A DNA stretch of 9,317 nt from Deltaproteobacteria bacterium. GTDB lineage: Bacteria; Desulfobacterota; GWC2-55-46; S146-73. A program made the position numbers and the translations under genes. The notes under the pieces were generated by a model. The model was not told the DNA's origin, did no database searches, and saw nothing but the letters and a program-made list of their open reading frames with translations. Positions 1 to 5,884 of this stretch are shown here, one piece after another; the first letter of the stretch is position 1; every line of letters begins with the position of its first letter. The stretch covers positions 1 through 9,317 of the forward strand of contig WGFF01000284.1 in the NCBI GenBank assembly GCA_015492355.1. Reading direction: 5' to 3'.

Positions 1-390
1 ATAAGAAAGCCAGAGCCCAGGACTACCACCGTACCCAAAAAGGAACCACCACAGAAGGTGGCAAAGAAGACCACGCCCACCTTTAAGGAGAAGAAACCAG
101 CAAGAAAGCCCACCACTGCAAACTGGGTCGTCAACCTCGCCTCCTTCACACACAGGAAAAATGCGGAGGATCTCAAAACATCACTTATAACAGCAGGATA
201 CAATGCATATATCACAGAGTTTGTCAAGGATAACACAACCTGGTACCGGGTAAGGGTGGGATTTTTCTCCTCGAAGGCTGAGGCAGATAAGGTCGGAAGG
301 AAACTCTCCAGTATCTACAGGATGCCCAAACCCTGGATTACGAAACCATCCGCCAGGGAAGTGGAAAGGTTCAAGGGGAAAAATAGATAG
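1..390 (+). CDS. SPOR-domain protein, C-terminal part (5' end outside window)
   Basis: The reading frame is open from base 1 through the TAG at 388-390, so this is the 3' end of a longer gene; the GTG at 58 is an internal codon, not a convincing start. The visible 129 residues begin with a Lys/Pro/Thr-rich linker of about 40 residues, typical of a flexible periplasmic spacer. A SPOR fold follows, from about base 121 to 340: an opening strand (WVVNLASF), a helix (NAEDLKTSLITAGY), and the diagnostic strand and helix (WYRVRVGFFSSKAEADKV). SPOR domains bind denuded glycan strands of septal peptidoglycan and occur in division proteins and lytic transglycosylases. The missing N-terminus would normally carry a membrane anchor or catalytic domain, so the exact role cannot be given. 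The domain call is firm, the protein identity is not. Confidence 0.85.
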   Translation: MRKPEPRTTTVPKKEPPQKVAKKTTPTFKEKKPARKPTTANWVVNLASFTHRKNAEDLKTSLITAGYNAYITEFVKDNTTWYRVRVGFFSSKAEADKVGRKLSSIYRMPKPWITKPSAREVERFKGKNR

Positions 391-395
391 TCTTA

Positions 396-420
396 CAGGG
401 TTTCATCCTCTGAAACCCTG
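396..420 (+). terminator. Perfect 10-bp hairpin after the SPOR gene
   Basis: CAGGGTTTCA (396-405) and TGAAACCCTG (411-420) are exact reverse complements around a 5-nt loop, starting 5 nt after the stop codon. The position fits a transcription end or a 3' mRNA-protecting stem. There is no U-tract immediately downstream (CTCTTCC follows), so a classical intrinsic terminator is not proven. The stem is equally perfect on both strands. Confidence 0.45.
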
Positions 421-492
421 CTCTTCCAAGGATGGGCTATTTATAAGGGCAACCCTTTTGCTTGCTTGAGGGGCTCCTTTTATCCTTCCCGC

Positions 493-509
493 AACCTTTC
501 AGGTTTTTT
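493..509 (+). terminator. Weak terminator-like stem with T-run in the gap before miaB
   Basis: AACCT (493-497), a TTC loop and AGGTT (501-505) are followed by four more T residues. The stem is only five pairs with two G-C pairs, so it would be marginal in strength. It may act as a second, backup end for the upstream transcript. The rest of the 391-602 gap shows no gene, no tRNA-like fold and no convincing promoter by eye. Confidence 0.22.
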
Positions 510-602
510 ATCTGTCTTCATCCATGGGTGTACTGAACCATGTTGAGGTCTGGGGTGGAGTCTTTGCGGAATAACCCCTGCCTTAAAAGGGCTTGACTAA
601 AG

Positions 603-1982
603 GTGAACAAAGACCTTACAATTATAGATACAATGGAAGGGCTTTTTTCCAAGGAAAGATTCGTATATATCGAGACCTTCGGGTGTCAGATGAATGAGAA
701 CGACACCACAAGGATGGTGGGGCTTCTCAAGGCCTTGAACTACAAGACCGTGGATGAACCCCATAGGGCAGACCTCATACTCATAAATACATGCAGTATA
801 CGTGAAAAGGCGGAACACAAGGTTTATTCAAGTGCAGGGAGATTCAAGCGATATAAAAGGAAGAACCCCGAACTGGTCATAGGTATAAGTGGATGTGTTG
901 CCCAACAAGAGGGGGAAAGACTTATAAAGAGGCTTCCTTATATTGATCTGGTATTCGGTCCCCACAACATCCATAGGCTTAAGACGTTCCTTGCGGACAT
1001 ATATCTCAAGCGCCAGAAGGTGGTCTCAACAGACCTTTACGATACAATAGATGATGGTGAGTATGTAGCCACCCCCATAGAGGGTATCAAGGCGTTTGTA
1101 AGTATAATGAGGGGGTGTAACAACTTCTGTTCGTACTGCATAGTACCATATACCAGAGGCAGGGAGGTGAGTAGACCGAGTAAGGAAATCATAGAGGAAA
1201 TAAAGGAGTACGCAGGAAAGGGGGTAAAGGAGGTAACCCTTCTCGGGCAGAATGTAAACTCCTACGGTATGAGTGGAGGAGATGTGTCCTTTACAGGGCT
1301 TTTGAGAATGGTATGCGGTATAGATGGAATAGAGAGGGTGCGTTTTGTAACATCTCATCCAAAGGACATATCAGACTCCCTCATCTATCTCTTTGGGGAG
1401 GAGGATAAGCTCTGCAGGTCCATCCATCTACCCCTTCAGTCCGGCTCTAACAGGATACTCGAGCGGATGAAAAGGGTCTACAGTGTCGAGGATTATCTAT
1501 CCAGGGTATCCCTCCTGAGGAGGCTCTATCCTGATATGTCAATTACAACGGATATAATAGTTGGCTTTCCAGGCGAGACAGAGGATGATTTTAAAGAGAC
1601 CATGGAGGTTGTAAGGACTGTCCGATTCGATGGTATATTTTCGTTCAAATATTCTCCAAGGCCCATGACCCTTGCCTCCACGTTCAAGGATCAGGTACCA
1701 GAGGATATAAAACAGAGACGCCTTGAGGAACTCCAGAGATTACAGAAGGATATTACCGCAGAGAAGAACCGTTCCCTTGTGGGGCGTACAATGGAGGTTC
1801 TGGTTGAGGGTAGAAGCAAGCAGGACGCCTCGGAACTTACGGGAAGGACCACATGCAACAGGATAGTGAACTTTCCTGGCAGTCCCGAGCTCGTGGGCAA
1901 AATGGTGGGTGTGTTCATAACCCATGGTTACTCTAACTCTTTACGAGGTATTTATAAGGAAAGGAGTCGCTTATGTTCTTAG
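603..1982 (+). CDS. miaB: tRNA-2-methylthio-N6-dimethylallyladenosine synthase
   Basis: This radical-SAM enzyme adds a methylthio group to C2 of i6A37 in tRNAs reading UNN codons, improving reading-frame maintenance. The 459 residues match the family length. The N-terminal UPF0004 domain has the three cluster cysteines C28 (ETFGCQMNENDT), C64 (NTCSIREKAE) and C98 (GCVAQQEG). The radical-SAM CxxxCxxC is C172, C176 and C179 (GCNNFCSYC), followed by the MiaB-typical IVPYTRGREVSR. A TRAM RNA-binding domain covers about residues 392-453. The GTG start at 603 is chosen because AAAAGGG lies 11 nt upstream; an in-frame ATG at 633 (residue 11) has no ribosome site but would still keep all motifs. The 3' end overlaps the next gene by 10 bp, suggesting co-translation. 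All key residues are present. MiaB is favoured over the related MtaB or RimO because of the GCNNFCSYCIVPYTRG context. Confidence 0.96.
   Translation: MNKDLTIIDTMEGLFSKERFVYIETFGCQMNENDTTRMVGLLKALNYKTVDEPHRADLILINTCSIREKAEHKVYSSAGRFKRYKRKNPELVIGISGCVAQQEGERLIKRLPYIDLVFGPHNIHRLKTFLADIYLKRQKVVSTDLYDTIDDGEYVATPIEGIKAFVSIMRGCNNFCSYCIVPYTRGREVSRPSKEIIEEIKEYAGKGVKEVTLLGQNVNSYGMSGGDVSFTGLLRMVCGIDGIERVRFVTSHPKDISDSLIYLFGEEDKLCRSIHLPLQSGSNRILERMKRVYSVEDYLSRVSLLRRLYPDMSITTDIIVGFPGETEDDFKETMEVVRTVRFDGIFSFKYSPRPMTLASTFKDQVPEDIKQRRLEELQRLQKDITAEKNRSLVGRTMEVLVEGRSKQDASELTGRTTCNRIVNFPGSPELVGKMVGVFITHGYSNSLRGIYKERSRLCS
1961..1966 (+). promoter_or_regulatory. Ribosome binding site deciding the nuclease start
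   Basis: AAGGAG lies 6 nt before the ATG at 1973 and inside the end of miaB. The other in-frame ATG, at 1985, has no such site, so this fixes the start at 1973 and the 10-bp gene overlap. Confidence 0.8.
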
Positions 1983-2470
1983 AGATGAAAGTATACGGTC
2001 TTACTATCGATCCTTTTACCAATGCCCCCATAGTGATACTCAAGGACCTGGAAGAGAAAAACGCCCTGCCCATATGGATAGGTGTTCTCGAGGCAAGCGC
2101 CATTGCAACGGAACTCGAAAAGATACAGTTCTCAAGACCCATGACCCATGACCTTCTCAAGGAGATTTTAAAGTCCATGGATATAACCGTACCGAGGGTG
2201 GAGGTAAACGATCTGCGGGAAAATATCTACTATGCGACCATCCACATGGTCTCCAAGGATAAGACCATAGTGATAGATGCCAGACCGAGTGATGCCATTG
2301 CCCTTGCACTGCGTACCAGCTCGCCCATATTCGTGGACAAAAAGGTGCTCGACAAGTCGAGGAACATAGACCTGAGGTCAGGTTCCGGGAAAAAGGACGC
2401 CTCATCAAAGGACCTTATCGATATGATAGAGAATCTCTCTCCAGAGTCCTTTGGAAAATACAAGATGTAA
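1973..2470 (+). CDS. DUF151 / bifunctional nuclease (BFN) family protein
   Basis: This is a 165-residue protein of the BFN family (DUF151, PF02577), whose plant members have DNase and RNase activity; the bacterial role is poorly known. The opening MFLEMKVYGLTIDPFTNAPIVILKD and the following LPIWIGVLEASAIATELE are the conserved core, at about residues 1-45. The RPMTHDLLKEIL helix and the DARPSDAIALALR block (about residues 100-112) are also family hallmarks. The C-terminal tail (about 130-165) is charged and variable, as in relatives. The start at 1973 is set by AAGGAG 6 nt upstream. The gene overlaps the end of miaB by 10 bp, so the two are probably translated from one mRNA, though a functional link to tRNA modification is not established. 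No truncation or frameshift is seen. Confidence 0.92.
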   Translation: MFLEMKVYGLTIDPFTNAPIVILKDLEEKNALPIWIGVLEASAIATELEKIQFSRPMTHDLLKEILKSMDITVPRVEVNDLRENIYYATIHMVSKDKTIVIDARPSDAIALALRTSSPIFVDKKVLDKSRNIDLRSGSGKKDASSKDLIDMIENLSPESFGKYKM

Positions 2471-2547
2471 GGTTTCCCTGTTCTGATCCATTACATCTCT
2501 CCGCGGGGCTTTTTCCTGTACAATTATGGTGTGGGGTCGTTACTGTT

Positions 2548-3567
2548 GTGAATACAAGTCCTAAATCAATAAACACTCCTGTCTCACCCGGTGGTCATAC
2601 AGGTCCAAGGGTCTTTCCGGGCAGGTTCTATGATGCATATTTTGTAAGCGAGTACGGAAAGATCGAGGCATTGCGCTCTGAGAGATACGGGAGGTGTTTC
2701 TCCCTTGTCCTCGTCCATCTTGGTCTGCCCGATGCTGGACGGGATAGAAAGGTGGTGGCTGACCTTCAGAGAAGGCTTGCTTCAGCTGTGCTCGATGTGC
2801 TCAGGGACTGTGATGTGGTGGGAATGATAGAAGAGGGAAGGGTGCTTGCCATCCTCCCTGAGACAGACTACTTCGGCTCCCTTATTACCACAAGAAAACT
2901 CTCAAGGGCTCTTGCTGATGTCCTGCAAAAGGACAGCGAACCCTTCATGGTCTCCAGGGCAACCTTTCCAATGGATGGCAGAGGGTACGGTGAGCTCTTG
3001 AGTATTGCCACAAAAAGGATAGATGAAAAACGAAATTCCCTGTGGGAGAGTCTGAAACTGGAGGACAAATTCTTCTGGGAGATTATAGAAACCCTCTTGA
3101 ACTCAACCAACAAGGACTCTGTGTATTCCACCTTTGACCTCGGCTCTGGACACGAACTGCCGAATAGCTTCGTAGACCAGATAAACCACGCCATAATACA
3201 GGAGATAACGAGGACACCCAGTAGAAAGGGTATACTCTATCTTACGGTAAAGGATGTGGACTCAAATCCGCCCATTGTAAAGACCCTGAGGATTCTGGGA
3301 AGGACTGCGACAAAGATATTCATCGTAACGGACAGGGAAACAGAAGATATAGATCTCAAGAACGCAACACCTGTATATATCGACGATGACCGTATGGGGG
3401 ACAAACACTTCACGTTTTTTTTGAGCGAGGATTCCTCCTATGCCTTTGTGAGCCAGGAGACCTGGGGTGAGAGTCTTTCATGCTTTCATACTTCAGATCC
3501 GTACCTGGTCGAGGGTCTGATAGCAAGATTCCAGAAGGACTTTTCTCTGCAGGAGCAACTCGGGTGA
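2548..3567 (+). CDS. Degenerate GGDEF-like domain protein with unassigned C-terminal domain
   Basis: The protein has 339 residues, with no signal peptide or membrane segment. After a Pro/Ser/Gly-rich head of about 25 residues, residues 28-140 follow the GGDEF-domain layout: a helix with ALRSERYGRCFSLVLVHL, then DVVGMIEEGRVLAILPETD, which lines up with the usual DVVARLGGDEFAVLLPxTD. The signature itself is replaced by E95-E96-G97-R98-V99, and the metal-binding Asp of the first strand is lost (VHLGLP, residues 56-61), so cyclic-di-GMP synthesis is unlikely. Residues 170-339 form a second alpha/beta domain with strands such as KGILYLTVK and KIFIVTD, and a closing FHTSDPYLVEGLIARF helix. I cannot name it; a DICT-like sensory domain is one guess. 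GTG at 2548 is the first usable in-frame start, with only a GGGG stretch about 11 nt upstream. Its TGA overlaps the start of the next gene, so the two products probably work together. Confidence 0.72.
   Translation: MNTSPKSINTPVSPGGHTGPRVFPGRFYDAYFVSEYGKIEALRSERYGRCFSLVLVHLGLPDAGRDRKVVADLQRRLASAVLDVLRDCDVVGMIEEGRVLAILPETDYFGSLITTRKLSRALADVLQKDSEPFMVSRATFPMDGRGYGELLSIATKRIDEKRNSLWESLKLEDKFFWEIIETLLNSTNKDSVYSTFDLGSGHELPNSFVDQINHAIIQEITRTPSRKGILYLTVKDVDSNPPIVKTLRILGRTATKIFIVTDRETEDIDLKNATPVYIDDDRMGDKHFTFFLSEDSSYAFVSQETWGESLSCFHTSDPYLVEGLIARFQKDFSLQEQLG
3551..3555 (+). promoter_or_regulatory. Ribosome binding site for the receiver-PATAN gene
   Basis: AGGAG sits inside the end of the preceding gene, 8 nt before a GTG at 3564 and 11 nt before the ATG at 3567. 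It supports a start at the gene junction rather than the in-frame ATG at 3480, which would add 29 residues of no recognisable character overlapping the upstream gene. Confidence 0.65.
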
Positions 3568-5156
3568 TGGAGGGGAACAAAAAGATACTCCTGGCTCTGA
3601 AAGACGAAAGGGAGATAGATACATTCTCAGAGGACCTTAAGAAGGCAGGCTACGAGGTTGTGGAGGTGGGTGATGGGGCAAGGGCATTGGAGATAATCAT
3701 ACACAAACTGCCAGACCTTGTGATAACTGACATAGACCTGCCTGTTATAGATGCGGAAAAGTTATTTCAGATAGTCTGCAAGAATCCCCATACATCAGAG
3801 ATACCCTTCATATTCATATCGAGTCAAAGGGTCGATATAAAGGGGTTCAGACCCCATGTGGACTCATTCCTTCTGAAACCCGTAAGGAAGGAAGAACTCT
3901 TTGAGAAGGTAAAGGGGCTGCTCAAGGCTCTGTACTACCACGAGGGGAGTAAAGAACTCGAAGGGAGACTCTCGCAGATAGCCCTTGTGGACATACTCCA
4001 GATGCTATTCATGAACAAAAAGGAGGGTGAGCTCAGGATAATATCGGGCGAGCAGAAAGGGACCGTATACCTCAGGGACGGGCAGATATACAATGCAGTT
4101 ATAGATGGTATAGAGAAGGAAAAGGCACTCTTCAGGCTCCTTTCCTGGAAGGATGGAAGATTTGAGTTTCTTTCCAGACCCATAGACATCCCCCAGCAGA
4201 TCTATCCCTCCACAGGCAATCTCCTTATGGAGGGTATGAGACAGATAGATGAGTTTGAGAAGGCAAAGGATACCTTTCCTGACAGCAATGCCATACTCAA
4301 ACTCATGGTGGATAGATCGAAACTGCCCAAGGGATTACAGCCGATAATATACGAGGTTGTAAACCTTGTTGAGCATTCACCAAGGGTGGGAGACCTTGTG
4401 GATCACGCATCCTTTCCTGACTATGAGGTCTACAGGACCATAGCCAGCCTCATAAAGAAGGGTATACTTAAGGTCCTGGAGGCTGGCACAGTAAGGAGGA
4501 TTGTATCCACAAGGGATTTTCTCAACCCACAGCAGGTAACAGACCTGAGGGAGAACCTTCTCAGCCGTTTTTCCGACATGGCTGATGCAAGCTTCGGCAA
4601 GGTCTTTCTGGTAGCGACCTCAGGAGGGCTTGTACAGGAGTTTCTGGTCCATTGTGAGCGTATCCCAGCCTTTATAACAGACACAAGACCACCTGTGGGT
4701 GAGCACCCATCGGGTGAATACCCATCGGGTGAACACCCTTTGGGTGAACACCCTTTGGAGGGTCCTCTGGGTGAGGTCGGCAGGATACGCCTTTACAGTG
4801 GTATGGATGCGGTGCTCTTTTCCATCCCCACTGTAAAGGGTATGGGTCCTCTCTATACAGCCTTCTCCTCCCGCCTCATAGGCATGGTACTTATATGGGA
4901 CAGGGAGGGCTGTGATTTCATAAAGAACCTCAGCACCATAAAAAGGGAGATACTTTCACGCAGAAGGGTACCAGTGGTGCACCTTTTTGTGGGTGAGATA
5001 AGAACAGACGAGGAACTCTATGAGTCATTCAGGAAGGAACTCAACCTCCGCATGGACGAACAGCTGTTCGTCCTCGACTCAACTGGCAGGAATGTTATTC
5101 TCAACACCTTCCGTACCCTTTTTGGTCAGCTCGTAAAGGAGGACTATGTGGTGTGA
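3567..5156 (+). CDS. Receiver - PATAN (DUF4388) - winged-helix-like - pseudo-GTPase fusion regulator
   Basis: This 529-residue cytoplasmic regulator has four parts. (1) Residues 5-120 form a response-regulator receiver with phospho-acceptor D55 (DLVITDIDLP), switch S85 and K104-P105; the N-terminal acidic pair that binds Mg2+ is missing (ILLALKDER). (2) Residues 131-240 form a PATAN/DUF4388 domain (LEGRLSQIALVDILQMLF, GELRIISG, GTVYLRDGQIYNA). (3) Residues of about 250-335 form a small helical segment like a winged helix, with LIKKGILKVL. (4) Residues 344-525 follow the order of a small MglA/COG2229-type GTPase, but the P-loop reads VATSGGLVQEF, with the Walker lysine position V356, and neither the NKxD nor the DxxG motif is visible. 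An in-frame 15-bp repeat lies at residues 377-397. PATAN proteins are usually linked to motility, exopolysaccharide or predation signalling; the partner here is unknown. ATG at 3567 shares a base with the previous TGA; GTG at 3564 is equally possible. Confidence 0.82.
   Translation: MEGNKKILLALKDEREIDTFSEDLKKAGYEVVEVGDGARALEIIIHKLPDLVITDIDLPVIDAEKLFQIVCKNPHTSEIPFIFISSQRVDIKGFRPHVDSFLLKPVRKEELFEKVKGLLKALYYHEGSKELEGRLSQIALVDILQMLFMNKKEGELRIISGEQKGTVYLRDGQIYNAVIDGIEKEKALFRLLSWKDGRFEFLSRPIDIPQQIYPSTGNLLMEGMRQIDEFEKAKDTFPDSNAILKLMVDRSKLPKGLQPIIYEVVNLVEHSPRVGDLVDHASFPDYEVYRTIASLIKKGILKVLEAGTVRRIVSTRDFLNPQQVTDLRENLLSRFSDMADASFGKVFLVATSGGLVQEFLVHCERIPAFITDTRPPVGEHPSGEYPSGEHPLGEHPLEGPLGEVGRIRLYSGMDAVLFSIPTVKGMGPLYTAFSSRLIGMVLIWDREGCDFIKNLSTIKREILSRRRVPVVHLFVGEIRTDEELYESFRKELNLRMDEQLFVLDSTGRNVILNTFRTLFGQLVKEDYVV
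4697..4756 (+). repeat. Four tandem 15-bp units inside the pseudo-GTPase coding region
   Basis: The units at 4697-4711, 4712-4726, 4727-4741 and 4742-4756 each start GGGTGA and continue into ACCC or CACCC. The last two are identical (GGGTGAACACCCTTT). A partial copy, GGGTGAGGTC, follows at 4769 after 12 nt. The units keep the reading frame and encode five-residue repeats of the form G-E-H/Y-P-S/L. Most units also form a small GGGTG/CACCC inverted repeat. Confidence 0.95.
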
Positions 5157-5227
5157 ACCACGGGGTGTCCTCAAAGACTGTATGAAATTAGGGTCTGACT
5201 CTATTCCTTATTAGTGGTTTTAAAGGG

Positions 5228-5884
5228 ATGATAGACCTCCATACACATACACTCTTAAGTGATGGAGAGCTCCTGCCTTCTGAGCTTGTACAGAGGGCGG
5301 TTGTGTGTGGCTACAGGGCTATTGCCATAACAGACCATGTGGATCAGTCCAACATAGAGCGCATACTCGGTGAGATAATTAGATTTACAGAAGAATGTAA
5401 AAGGGATGATATAGATGTGATAGCTGGTGTGGAACTCACACACATTCCACCGAGGTACATACCCTCCATGGTGGAGAGGGCAAGAAGGCTCGGTGCAGGT
5501 ATAGTTGTGGGACATGGGGAGACCCTTTCTGAGCCTGTGGAGAAGGGAACAAACATGGCATTCATAGATGCTGGTGTTGATGTGCTTGCCCATCCAGGGC
5601 TTGTAACACCTGAAGAATGCAGGCTTGCCTGTGAAAGGTCTGTATTCTTCGAGATTACCACCAGACCTACCCATGCACTTGCAAACGGTCATGTTGCAAG
5701 GATGGCAGAGAGGTTCGGTGTAAAGGTCGTTATAAATACAGATACCCACGGACCTTCTGACCTTGTGACAAGGTCTACAGCAGAAAAGGTGCTCCGTGGT
5801 GCGGGTATCGAAGGTGAGACCATAAAAAGGATAGATAGCCATGCAGAGGAAATTATCAACAGGGTATTGGTTCAAGGGCGCTGA
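5228..5884 (+). CDS. PHP-domain metal-dependent phosphoesterase (histidinol-phosphatase-like)
   Basis: This 218-residue PHP-superfamily protein has the complete set of metal ligands expected for a trinuclear phosphoesterase: H5 and H7 (DLHTHT), D12 (SDG), H37 (ITDHVD), E69 (GVELTH), H96 (VGHGE), H122 (LAHPG), and D172 with H174 (NTDTHG). Relatives are often labelled histidinol-phosphate phosphatase or TrpH/YcdX-like; the true substrate (sugar phosphate, nucleotide or other phosphoester) cannot be read from sequence. With no other his genes in view, a role in histidine synthesis is not supported. The ATG at 5228 matches the family's usual MIDLHTHT opening, but AAAGGG abuts it with no spacing, so initiation may be weak or unusual. 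The gene starts 71 bp after the previous stop and overlaps the next one by 44 bp, making it the likely first member of a three-gene unit. Confidence 0.88.
   Translation: MIDLHTHTLLSDGELLPSELVQRAVVCGYRAIAITDHVDQSNIERILGEIIRFTEECKRDDIDVIAGVELTHIPPRYIPSMVERARRLGAGIVVGHGETLSEPVEKGTNMAFIDAGVDVLAHPGLVTPEECRLACERSVFFEITTRPTHALANGHVARMAERFGVKVVINTDTHGPSDLVTRSTAEKVLRGAGIEGETIKRIDSHAEEIINRVLVQGR

Noticed and set aside
391..546. Open frame continuing in phase after the SPOR stop codon to a TGA near 546, possible readthrough or a decayed gene
   Set aside because: About 50 open codons is within chance expectation, no start or recognisable protein is seen, and the hairpin at 396-420 suggests non-coding sequence.
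2491..2547. Possible promoter (TACAAT at 2519-2524) and T-run after CCGCGGGGC before the GGDEF-like gene
   Set aside because: TACAAT is a fair -10 match, but no -35 match lies at normal spacing, and the GC stretch forms no convincing stem for a terminator. Plausible place for a promoter, but not supported enough to list.
3480..3566. Upstream ATG adding 29 residues to the receiver-PATAN protein
   Set aside because: It would overlap the previous gene by 88 bp, the extra residues have no receiver character, and AGGAG at 3551 points to the junction start.
5156..5219. Inverted repeat AACCAC (5156-5161) and GTGGTT (5214-5219) flanking the gap before the PHP gene
   Set aside because: Only six pairs around a loop of more than 50 nt; expected by chance and not a credible terminator or riboswitch.
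5255..5875. Long 206-codon open frame on the - strand across the PHP gene
   Set aside because: It is fully antisense to a gene with an intact PHP ligand set, has Cys/His/Tyr-rich composition typical of a shadow frame, and resembles no family.
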